From positions 1,403,525 through 1,447,173 of the forward strand of contig NZ_JTIY01000002.1 of the NCBI RefSeq assembly GCF_000818175.1: a stretch of 43,649 bases of DNA, given 5' to 3'. Shown here in pieces: positions 32,685 to 40,290 of this stretch. A program made the position numbers and the translations under genes. This DNA is from Streptomyces sp. AcH 505 (GTDB lineage: Bacteria; Actinomycetota; Actinomycetes; Streptomycetales; Streptomycetaceae). The notes under the pieces are model-generated. The model saw nothing but the letters and a program-made list of their open reading frames with translations. It had not been told where the DNA came from and did not search any database. How positions within the stretch are numbered: position 1 is the stretch's first letter; every line of letters starts with the position of its first letter.

Positions 32685-33110
32685 CGGTCCGGAAGGACGA
32701 CATCATGAGCAACGTCGCCGCGACTGACGACCAGGACTTCGACGCACTGCTGGACGCGTCCAGCCTCGGCGCCCCGCATGTTCTGGCGGAGAACGCGTCA
32801 CTGCCGGCCGACGTGCTCCGTCGACTGGCGAAGGCGACGGCCCCAGAGCGGAACACGCGGTCCGCAGTGGAAGCCGGGCGGTCGGAAAACGCGGCCGAAC
32901 CAGCCGCTGACCATGGTCTGTTGCCGCTTTTCCTTGGACTTCCGCGTCCCTTGAGAACGCCGACGTGGGGGCGGGACGGCTTTGGGACGGAGCTGTATTT
33001 GCTAACGGGGCCGACTTTCGACACCAGCGACTCCTGCTCGCGGAATACACCCTCCGGGCCCATGCTCTGGCGCAGCAGTCTGCGCTGCAGCGACTCGACC
33101 TGGCCGCATG
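32681..33110 (+). pseudogene. Decayed N-terminal remnant of the regulator's partner gene
   Basis: ATG 32681 overlaps the previous stop (ATGA), as expected for a real coupled gene, and the first 60 residues are protein-like (DDQDFDALLDASSLGAPHVL, SLPADVLRRLAKAT), recalling variant leucine-rich/HEAT-like repeats. The reading then loses coherence. Sequence that looks like a continuation (FANGADFRHQRLLLAEYTLR, AHALAQQSALQRLDLAACPG) appears in a different frame at about 32985-33110. The open frame runs on to 34255 only by chance of high GC and joins an unrelated SsgA-like sequence. From 33111 to 33781 I see no protein I trust. Confidence 0.45.
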
Positions 33111-33781
33111 TCCCGGCCGTGCCGAGAGTGCCGCGCCTGCTTTCTCCTCAGCCTGCGCGGATCGGCAATTGGTTTGTTTGTGCACGGCCCGGTGTCGCGC
33201 TGCCACGCTGGAGCGGTTCGGCACTGTCCGACCTGTCCCGGTCGGCAGTTCCGATCGTTACACCCCCTCGCCTCGGGCCGCACCCTGCCGTACCCCCTGG
33301 TATAGAGAGGGGCATTCTGAGGACGGCAGCCCTCATGAGGGATATCGTCCGCCGGCACAACCGTCTGCTTGATGAGCGCACCGTGCCCATACTGCCGCAA
33401 AGGTTGAGCGCCTCTTCGGTTGGTGGCCGCCACCTTCTCGAGTCGTATTGGAACGCCGCAGGGGTCTTCGATCCGGGCAGAGTGTCATCCCCTTCTGTAG
33501 GAGAGCCGTTCTGTTTGTGGCTACCAGTAGGACTTGATCGGGCCGAATTGGTAAGGCTTGCATCCCCTGTCTCCGTTGACGGTATTTGCTTGCCGCGCGC
33601 TCTCAGGCGGCCCGCATCGAGTGCCGTGGCATCTGCGGACAGAGAGTTTCGGCGAGCCTGCAGTCTGCAGGAACTCTTCACATCTCGGTCTATCGCAGAA
33701 GGAGAAGTGTCATTCCCTGTCTTCTTGGGAAGTGGGACCGCTAGTCCCTCGCGCGAGTCCGCGCAGTTCCCGCAACTGCGC

Positions 33782-34255
33782 ATGTGGGCCGAGCAGCACA
33801 GAGGGCACACAATTCGGCACGCAGACATGCGCATGCGAGTCCACCGATCTGAAACGGACCTCGGGCACGCGGTTGCTGCGCGATTCACTTACCGTCCGTA
33901 CGATCCCTATGCCATCGAAGCGGTCTTTCATCCGGGGGACCCGAGCGAAAAGGTATGGCACTTCGCTCGCGATCTGCTTGTGGATGGACTCGAAGGAAGC
34001 GCCGGCGAGGGGGACGTGATGGTGTGGCACGATCGACGTCCTTCTTGCGAAACACGGGAGTCGAGCATATTCATCCGGCTGGTTTCCGATGAAGGAACAG
34101 CTCTTCTCTCGGCGCCACGAGCGCATCTTCAGGAGTATGTCGTTGTGACACTCCGGGCTGTTGCGACGGGAACCGAGCATGAGTTCCTGGACGGTGAACT
34201 CAACGATCTCGACGGTGAACTTGTGCAGTTGACCTGTGGGGGCCTGGGTGACTGA
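33782..34255 (+). CDS. SsgA-like sporulation/cell-division regulator (SALP)
   Basis: About 157 aa from ATG 33782; ATG 33827 and GTG 33707 are alternatives and none has a good ribosome-binding site. The sequence VAARFTYRPYDPYAIEAVFH, VWHFARDLLVDGLEGSAGEG, DVMVWHDRRP and FIRLVSDEGTALLSAPRAHL fits the SsgA/SsgB family that localises the division machinery in Streptomyces sporulation. The match covers nearly the whole family length (about 130-140 aa). It lies in lower-GC DNA than its neighbours and directly after a decayed gene, so it may itself be an import or an orphan copy. Accessory SALPs are known, but a role here is uncertain. Confidence 0.75.
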   Translation: MWAEQHRGHTIRHADMRMRVHRSETDLGHAVAARFTYRPYDPYAIEAVFHPGDPSEKVWHFARDLLVDGLEGSAGEGDVMVWHDRRPSCETRESSIFIRLVSDEGTALLSAPRAHLQEYVVVTLRAVATGTEHEFLDGELNDLDGELVQLTCGGLGD

Positions 34256-34397
34256 TGGCTGGAGGTTCGCGAAACCGGATCGACTCGTACGGAGAGGATG
34301 CCTTCGGTATCGGTGAGGCGATCGGATGTGGCGTCCAGCCTTGATGTTGTAAGACCGCGGATCGGCTGAACCGGCCATACTCGGCGCGGCCGGCCGG

Positions 34398-35264
34398 TCA
34401 GCGGCGGGTGGCGAGAGAGAGGGTGAGTAACCGGCCTGCTTCATCGAGGTGGCGTAGCCGCTTCGCGTAGGAGGCTCGTAGCGCCCAGTCGGCTGCCTGG
34501 ATCCGGTGGTTGCGGCTGCTTGTTTGGGAGAGGACGGTCGGGTCGAGGAGCTGCATCTCGACCCCGCGAAAGGGCAACTGTCTGATGAGGGGCGGGCGGT
34601 GGAGCCAGTGGGCTTGCTCGAGGTCCTGCCAGGGGGAGGGGTCGTGAAGCAGGCGCATGGCGCACAGCAGCCCGTTGGGCAGTGCGACGCGGCCTCGGTT
34701 GTTGGTTCGCAGGGCGCATTGCAGGGCGAGGAGCCGTGCTGTGGGGCTGGTCTGTGGGGGCAGGGAAACGGCCAGGTAGGAGAGCATCCCCTCGACGAGG
34801 ACGGAAGGCTTACCGGACCGTCTCCTTTGCCCCGCCCTGCCCAGGATGGGAGCGCCTGAGGGCAGCTCGGTCGACGAAGGGGTGAGCAGCGTATCGGGCA
34901 CGACCGCGGCGTGTGCGGTTGCCCGGGCGCATGCGGCGCAGGTGTCGGCGAGACGCCAGAGACGTCCGTTTCGTTCGCAGGTGAGGACGAGCAGGATCGG
35001 CCCGTCGCAGCTGCGGCGGCGGGAGTGCCAGCGGCAGCCGCTCTCGTGGCACTGGCACGTCCTCAGATACGGCGACAGGATGTCCCTGCGCGCGTGGCTG
35101 GCGAGGTGGGCCAGCGCCGCGGACCTGCCTGAGATGCCGGGAGCGACAGCCCGGTGGTCTGCAGGGCAGTGCGGGCAGTGGAGCGCCGGCCCGTCGTGCT
35201 GGGGGCGTAGTTCGACGGTCCAGGTGCGTCGCACCGTTGTCGTGGGTGTGGTGCACAGCCTCAT
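34398..35264 (-). CDS. Cys-rich protein of unknown function
   Basis: 288 aa from ATG 35264, set by AGGAGGAA about 11 nt upstream; the frame is open upstream but that sequence is antisense to the neighbouring HTH gene. The first 115 residues hold many cysteines and histidines (CPHCPADH at 30-37, CQCHESGCRWH at 70-80, then CDG, CER, CAACA), likely binding one or two zinc ions. The second half is helical and basic (RLLALQCALRTNNRGRVALP, IQAADWALRASYAKRL). I have no family name. It shares a promoter region and a three-site operator with the HTH gene that reads the other way, so it is probably controlled by that regulator. Confidence 0.65.
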   Translation of the reverse strand: MRLCTTPTTTVRRTWTVELRPQHDGPALHCPHCPADHRAVAPGISGRSAALAHLASHARRDILSPYLRTCQCHESGCRWHSRRRSCDGPILLVLTCERNGRLWRLADTCAACARATAHAAVVPDTLLTPSSTELPSGAPILGRAGQRRRSGKPSVLVEGMLSYLAVSLPPQTSPTARLLALQCALRTNNRGRVALPNGLLCAMRLLHDPSPWQDLEQAHWLHRPPLIRQLPFRGVEMQLLDPTVLSQTSSRNHRIQAADWALRASYAKRLRHLDEAGRLLTLSLATRR

Positions 35265-35356
35265 GGGCCGTGGGTTCCTCCTGCCTGTGCCGCGCGGATC
35301 CCCGCTCCCTGTCCGGCCCGTGGGCGGGTGAGGGAGAGGGCGAGTCGGCACACGGT

Positions 35357-35439
35357 AGTGCAGACCTCTGCCCCCTCGTTCGGCCCAGCACCCTCGCAAA
35401 TAGGGCAGAGGTCTGCACTGACAGGGCAGGGTTCTGCAC
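35357..35439. promoter_or_regulatory. Three-copy palindromic operator between divergent genes
   Basis: AGTGCAGACCTCTGCCC (35357-35373) and GGGCAGAGGTCTGCACT (35403-35419) are perfect 17-bp inverted repeats of each other, and GGGCAGGGTTCTGCAC (35424-35439) is a third copy with two changes. Each copy is itself a palindrome with the core GCAGA-NN-TCTGC. The third copy ends 15 bases before the GTG of the XRE-type gene, and the set lies between that gene and the divergent Cys-rich gene. This is what an autoregulatory operator of the HTH protein would look like. Confidence 0.8.
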
Positions 35440-35453
35440 CGTCGGATGGTGGG

Positions 35454-35717
35454 GTGACGATCTTGCCGCCCGACCCGAACCTGGATGCGCTGCGCCTGGA
35501 GCTCGCACGCCTGCGGGGCGAGCGCGGCTGGACCTACGACGAACTCGCCAGCCGTACCGGCCTGTCCCGCCGCACCCTGATCGAGATCGAACAGGGCCGC
35601 ACCATCGGATCCCTGGCCACCTGGCACGCTCTGGCCCATGCGCTCGACGCCCCGCTCGACGAGCTCTTCGGCACCCTGTGCACCGGCCACACCCCACCCA
35701 GCAAACCCGGCACCTGA
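35454..35717 (+). CDS. Small XRE-family regulator
   Basis: 87 aa from GTG 35454 (GGTGGGG just before). The sequence LRLELARLRGERGWTYDELA, SRTGLSRRTLIEIEQGRTIG, SLATWHALAHALDAPLDELF is a compact HTH of the Cro/C1 type with full helices 1-5. No other domain. It is divergent from the Cys-rich gene and followed by DUF6083, RHH and helicase genes, so it is likely the local repressor. The three palindromes immediately upstream are its probable targets. Confidence 0.9.
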   Translation: MTILPPDPNLDALRLELARLRGERGWTYDELASRTGLSRRTLIEIEQGRTIGSLATWHALAHALDAPLDELFGTLCTGHTPPSKPGT

Positions 35718-35887
35718 ACCACCAGACGACCCCTGCGGCACCTGCAACACAGATCACCCCAACCGGTGACGACACCCGAACATGCCACCCGCCTCCCGCA
35801 CGCGTGTTGCAACCGAAGCGGCTGTCCGGGGGACACCCGCGGCCCTGACACCCCGATACCGGCGTGCCGCCTGGCACCTTCGCCGCC

Positions 35888-36733
35888 ATGCACCCCACAC
35901 CCGCCCCGAACTCCCGCCGCTGGGACGGTTCCCCCTCCCGCACCCGCGTCCACCACACCCGGCCGCTGGGCGTCGCTTCCACCAGCCCGACCCGCCTCCC
36001 GCACACTGGGCTACGCGCCTGCTGCACCGGCTGCGGCAACGCCATCGACTGGTTCGACCGCACCGGCCACTCACCCATCAGCCTCCACCCCCACGAACTG
36101 CCCACGACCGCGGTCCCCGCACCGCTGCGCTGGCACGTCAGCTCCGGCATCACCCACCCCCAAGGCGACGGCACCCCCTGGTGCCGCATCCCGTACCCGC
36201 TCCTGTGCCCCACTCGCCCCCACCCGCCCGGACTGACCAAGCAACTGGCCGACCTACGCTGCCACCTCGCCCCGCGCACCCGCCGCCACATCGACACACG
36301 AACCGCCCTGAGTGCCGACGAGGCCCCGCTCGTCCCCCCAGCGGCATCCGCCGGATGCCGGCCGGCACGCCCCGTCGCGCAACTCCGCAACGCCCGCTAC
36401 CTTGCGGCCCGTCTCGTCGAGGACATCTGCTGCGTGGCCCAGACCCGCTGCCGACGTACTCGTTTCCTCCTCCACCCCGACACACCCGGGATCTGGAGCC
36501 TGATGTCCACCGGACCGCTCACCGGCCAACGCACCCTGCCCGACATCCTCATGGCCGTCTGCGACCTCAGTGAACTGCTGGAGAAGGAGCGGGAGCGCCG
36601 GTGCATCCAGCGCTGCGCCCGGCACGCCTCCGCACCGGCGGCCGCGGACCTGGTCCGCGCGGACTGGGAGGCCTCCGTCTCCCTTCTGCCCGCTCCCGCC
36701 CACCCTTTCCGTACTCCGCGAGGACACGCATGA
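35888..36733 (+). CDS. DUF6083-type protein
   Basis: 281 aa from ATG 35888; a GTG at 35864 is possible. It begins NSRRWDGSPSRTRVHHTRPL, then CTGCGNAIDWFDRTGHSPIS, LHPHELPTTAVPAPLRWHVS, GITHPQGDGTPWCRIPYPLL. This matches DUF6083, a family found almost only in Streptomyces, often on plasmids or in arms. The CxxC and later Cys/His suggest a zinc-binding core. The C-terminal part (RYLAARLVEDICCVAQTRCR, LMAVCDLSELLEKERERRC) is helical. Function unknown. Confidence 0.75.
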   Translation: MHPTPAPNSRRWDGSPSRTRVHHTRPLGVASTSPTRLPHTGLRACCTGCGNAIDWFDRTGHSPISLHPHELPTTAVPAPLRWHVSSGITHPQGDGTPWCRIPYPLLCPTRPHPPGLTKQLADLRCHLAPRTRRHIDTRTALSADEAPLVPPAASAGCRPARPVAQLRNARYLAARLVEDICCVAQTRCRRTRFLLHPDTPGIWSLMSTGPLTGQRTLPDILMAVCDLSELLEKERERRCIQRCARHASAPAAADLVRADWEASVSLLPAPAHPFRTPRGHA

Positions 36734-36845
36734 ACCCCGCCCCCAGGCGCCCCGTGCACTCCACCCGCGTACACCGGAAGACCCACCTTCGGGCCTCTCC
36801 TGCGACTTCCGTCGGACTGCCGTACCTACGAAGGAAGGGATGAGA

Positions 36846-37322
36846 ATGCGCAGCCATGCTGTCGACATCACCCTGTCCCGCTCCGTCACCCGGCGTGAAC
36901 TGGCCCAAACGGTCGACGTGTTGCGGCTCGCAACCAACCATGACCGCACGCGGTTGCTGGCCGTGGTCCGGGCTAAAACCATTGACCGCGCCCTACAGCA
37001 GACACGCCGAGCTCTGGAGCCCTTGTTGCCCCTCGACACGCTGAGCACCCACTTTCCCGACGCCGCCGGAAGAGTGCTGCTCAACGTGGCCTTCCCCCCC
37101 GCCGAGTACGCCTTTGTCCAGGACGCTGCGACCCGTGCCGGGCAACCGCCCGCCAGCTATGTCCGCGACGCCGTGACCCGGGCTACGGATCAGGTCAATC
37201 GAGAGAACACCCGGCATCTCGAGAGGGCACTCGACCATGTGCTGACCACGCATACGCCTCAGCAGCTGCTGGCAGCGGCCGCCCGCAGGCTCAACTCCGC
37301 TCCTGGGATGCCCGGATGCTGA
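36846..37322 (+). CDS. Ribbon-helix-helix-type protein
   Basis: 158 aa from ATG 36846, with GGAAGGG about 8 nt upstream (ATG 36840 is too close to it). The C-terminal half has VLLNVAFPPAEYAFVQDAAT, RAGQPPASYVRDAVTRATDQ, a strand followed by two helices as in CopG/Arc-type DNA-binding proteins, including plasmid mobilisation and antitoxin proteins. The N-terminal 80 residues are helical and unassigned. It overlaps the helicase gene by 7 nt, so the two are coupled, perhaps for a replication or transfer role. Confidence 0.6.
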   Translation: MRSHAVDITLSRSVTRRELAQTVDVLRLATNHDRTRLLAVVRAKTIDRALQQTRRALEPLLPLDTLSTHFPDAAGRVLLNVAFPPAEYAFVQDAATRAGQPPASYVRDAVTRATDQVNRENTRHLERALDHVLTTHTPQQLLAAAARRLNSAPGMPGC

Positions 37323-38788
37323 GGCCCACCGGTGAACAGGCTGACGCCGCGGACGCCTTCCGTCACGGACGGCATTTGGCCCTGCAGGCCGGCGCCGGTA
37401 CCGGAAAGACCAGCACCCTGGCCCTCCTCGCTCACAGCACGGGGCGTCGTGGTCGCTACCTCGTCTACAACAAAGACCTCGCACGGACCGCGGCCGCCCG
37501 CTTTCCGACCACGGTGCGCTGCACCACCGCCCACGCCCTGGCCTTCGCAGCCACCGGCCACCGCTACGCCCGCCGCTTGGGCGGCCCCCGCCAGCCCGGT
37601 TGGAGGACTGGCCAGGCCCTGGGCATCGCCCGGGCCGTCCGCATCGGCGAGCGGGACGTCTCGCAGACCGCCCTGTCCCACGCTGTCCTGCGCACGGTGG
37701 CCCACTACTGCAACTCTGCTGACCGCAGCCTGGCCCGCCACCATGTCCCGCGCCTGCGGGGCCTCGAAGACCCAGACCTCCACGCCGAACTGGCTCGGAC
37801 CGTCCTGCCGTTCGCACGCAAGGCATGGGCAGATCTCCAGCATCCCGAGGAAGGGGTCGTGCGCTTCGAGCACGACCACTACCTCAAGATCTGGGCTTTG
37901 TCCGAGCCGCGGATCGACACCGACTTCCTCCTCCTCGACGAAGCCCAGGACACCAATCCGGTCCTCGAACAGGTCGTCCTCGCCCAGCGCGCCCACGCCC
38001 AGGTGGTGATGGTCGGGGACTCGGCCCAGGCCATCTACGGATGGCGCGGCGCCCGCGACGTCATGACCGGCTTCGACGGTACCGCCCTGTCCCTGTCACA
38101 GTCCTTCCGCTTCGGCCCCCGCCTCGCCCAGGAAGCCAACCGGTGGCTGCGCATCGCCGGCGCACCTCTGCGGCTGGCCGGCACCGACACCATCCCCACA
38201 GAACTGGGACCGGTCGACCTTCCGGACGCGGTGCTGTGCCGGACCAACGTCGGCGCCATAGGCGCCGTCATGGACCACCTTGCCGACGGCCGCAAGGTGG
38301 CACTGACCGGGGGAGGGCGAAGCCTGCGCACTCTGGCCACCGCTGCCCGCGACCTGCAGGAGGGACGCCGCACCTGGCATCCCGAACTGCTCCTGTTCCC
38401 TACCTGGGGCGACTTGCAGGACTACGCGGAACACGACCCCGCTGGCGGGGATCTTCGGCCGTTCGTCGATCTGATCGACCAGCACGGCACCGACAGTATT
38501 CTCGCCGCGGTGGACCAGCTCGCCGACGAAACCAGTGCCGAGGTCACTGTCTCCACCGCGCACAAAGCCAAAGGGCGTGAATGGGCGAGCGTGCAGATCG
38601 CCGACGACTTCAGCCCGCCCAAGGACACCGACGAGCGCGACCCCGCCGGCCGCCCGGTACCCGGACCCGTCGAGAACACCGAGGCACGACTCGCCTACGT
38701 CGCCGTCACCCGCGCCCGCCACCGCCTCGACACCCAAGGCATCAACTGGATCAACGATCACCCTGACGGAAACCCCGCAGGCGGGTGA
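37316..38788 (+). CDS. UvrD/FBH1-like superfamily 1 helicase
   Basis: 490 aa from ATG 37316. Walker A is GAGTGKT (26-32), Walker B FLLLDEAQDTNP (204-215), and motif III GDSAQAIYGWRGA (234-246). Further on are SLSQSFRFGP (motif IV-like), VSTAHKAKGREWASVQ (motif V, about residue 412) and AYVAVTRARH (motif VI). It is shorter than UvrD/PcrA and lacks the large 1B/2B insertions, so it resembles the compact FBH1-like helicases found in phages and plasmids. All catalytic motifs look intact, so it should be an active 3'-5' helicase. The last 25 residues are variable. It is the end of the operon. Confidence 0.9.
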   Translation: MLRPTGEQADAADAFRHGRHLALQAGAGTGKTSTLALLAHSTGRRGRYLVYNKDLARTAAARFPTTVRCTTAHALAFAATGHRYARRLGGPRQPGWRTGQALGIARAVRIGERDVSQTALSHAVLRTVAHYCNSADRSLARHHVPRLRGLEDPDLHAELARTVLPFARKAWADLQHPEEGVVRFEHDHYLKIWALSEPRIDTDFLLLDEAQDTNPVLEQVVLAQRAHAQVVMVGDSAQAIYGWRGARDVMTGFDGTALSLSQSFRFGPRLAQEANRWLRIAGAPLRLAGTDTIPTELGPVDLPDAVLCRTNVGAIGAVMDHLADGRKVALTGGGRSLRTLATAARDLQEGRRTWHPELLLFPTWGDLQDYAEHDPAGGDLRPFVDLIDQHGTDSILAAVDQLADETSAEVTVSTAHKAKGREWASVQIADDFSPPKDTDERDPAGRPVPGPVENTEARLAYVAVTRARHRLDTQGINWINDHPDGNPAGG

Positions 38789-38830
38789 TGAGGGGATCCA
38801 CTCCCCGTCCTGGGGCTGATGGCATCTGGG

Positions 38831-38868
38831 TGGTTGGTTGTGCCGACGCACGTCGGCGCAACCAACCA
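38831..38868. terminator. 18-bp inverted repeat with 2-nt loop
   Basis: TGGTTGGTTGTGCCGACG (38831-38848) and CGTCGGCGCAACCAACCA (38851-38868) pair over 18 positions with one G-T mismatch and a 2-nt gap, 43 nt after the helicase stop. It could be a terminator, but the near-perfect long arms with almost no loop are also what a cruciform or protein-binding site would look like. Confidence 0.6.
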
Positions 38869-39464
38869 GCTTCCCCGACGTCAGCGGATGCCAGGACATG
38901 AGACAGGTTCGGTCGGGCTTCTTCGGCGAGCTGACCGTTCTGCGGACGTCGCGCGGCGCCCGGCCCTTGACCTGCAGCGTGACGTAGTCACTGTCCGGTG
39001 CCGTGCTGTCCGTGAGTGCTGCGTTCTCTGTCGTCGACGCCAGTCGCCGAAGGCGACGCGACGGTACGGGGTTCTTTCAGCGGTTGAGCGGCCGCCGTAG
39101 CCACGCACCCGGGTCTTGCGGTTGGGGGAAGGGCCAGGTGGGGATCCCCGCGCTTGCCCCCGCGGCGGTGTGCAGCCGGCCGGCGGAGGCAGGCGAAGGT
39201 CTGCTGGACGCATTCGTGCGCTTTCTGCGGGTGCCGGGCGCCCCGGGCTCGACGTACCTGCTTGAACTCGCCACCCGGAGCGCGTAGTAGCAAGCTGCGA
39301 TCTGACGATCCGCAATGGCGCCTTCCCAGCCGGTCGGGGGGCGATTTCCGCCGCAGTTCGCCGATCTGCTGCCCTGGCCCTGAGGTGCTGGCTACACCGG
39401 AGGGGAGGTGAGCGTATGCAGTGCTGCTCGTTCACGGGGTCGTCTGGTCGGGGAGGACAGGTCG
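38869..39464. other. Gap without a supported gene
   Basis: About 600 nt. One plus-strand frame near 39140-39290 reads ALAPAAVCSRPAEAGEGLLD, then AFVRFLRVPGAPGSTYLLEL, but has no start signal and is matched by open frames on the other strand. I see no clear gene or element. Confidence 0.4.
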
Positions 39465-39674
39465 GTGCTGACTATCAACGTAGCGGTGCTGCTGGCGGTC
39501 ATCGTCTTTGTGCGTCTACGGCGCCGTACGCAGGCCAGGAGTCGGGTAGACGAGCAGCTGACCGTGGTGATCGTTCTGGCTCTCGGTGTACTGATCGCGC
39601 CCACACGGCTGGGGGAGGGGATCGTGAACGTCTTGGGGCAGTTGGCTTCCGGTATCACCCAGTCGAGTCACTGA
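39465..39674 (+). CDS. Small two-TM protein
   Basis: 69 aa from GTG 39465, with GGGGAGG 8 nt upstream; a GTG at 39408 is in frame but adds an unrelated N-terminus. LTINVAVLLAVIVFVRLR is TM1, a basic loop (RRRTQARSRVDEQ) follows, then TVVIVLALGVLIAPT (TM2) and a polar end. Tiny proteins of this form are common in Streptomyces plasmids. Unknown role. Confidence 0.6.
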   Translation: MLTINVAVLLAVIVFVRLRRRTQARSRVDEQLTVVIVLALGVLIAPTRLGEGIVNVLGQLASGITQSSH

Positions 39675-40290
39675 GGCGACGTGGTACTTCGGGTGAGCCC
39701 AGATTGCGGCTCTGCTCGCGCTAAGAGGTGGGGCCTGCCCAAAAGTGACAGCGACCCCAGGTGCGGATGGGCGACGGAACGAGCACGAACACCGCGACCT
39801 GGTTCGTGGCGCCGGCCGGTGAGTAGTCGACCGGTCAGGAGCGCGAGCGGGTCTCGCTGGAGACCAAGCGCGCCGTGCCCGTGGCCGATGCGACGACGAC
39901 GCGTGGCACCTGGCGCCGATGACCGAGCTTCTGGGACCACCTCGGCGGCGACCTCAACCAGCTCGTTATCACTGACTGAGTGACCCTGCGTCCAAAGCCA
40001 CGACGTGATGAATGGCGGGTTGCCTCTGGGTGTACTGAGGCGTGCGTGAGTTGTGAGGCAGAGGTGTTTTCAGGCCAGTTTGCATAACCGTTCGACCTGG
40101 TGCTGTAGGGAAACTGTTGCCATCGGCACCTATTCCAGGGGGTTTTGTGCGGCGCGGTGGGGCTTATTCCGGTCGGTGCGCGGATGAACATCGCGCACGA
40201 GGTGCGTTTTCCGTGAAGGTTCCGTGACAGTGTGTGGGTTTCTGGTGGTCGGTGTGGCTGCTGGTTCTGGTCTTCCTTGGGGGGAAGTTG
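39675..40290. other. Gap with possible gene remnant
   Basis: About 600 nt. The plus strand at 39840-39980 reads ERERVSLETKRAVPVADATT, then stops, then FWDHLGGDLNQLVITD before a final stop: a protein-like sequence broken by in-frame TAG and TGA. It may be a degraded gene. The rest is lower-GC non-coding DNA that must hold the promoter of the RHS gene. Confidence 0.35.
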
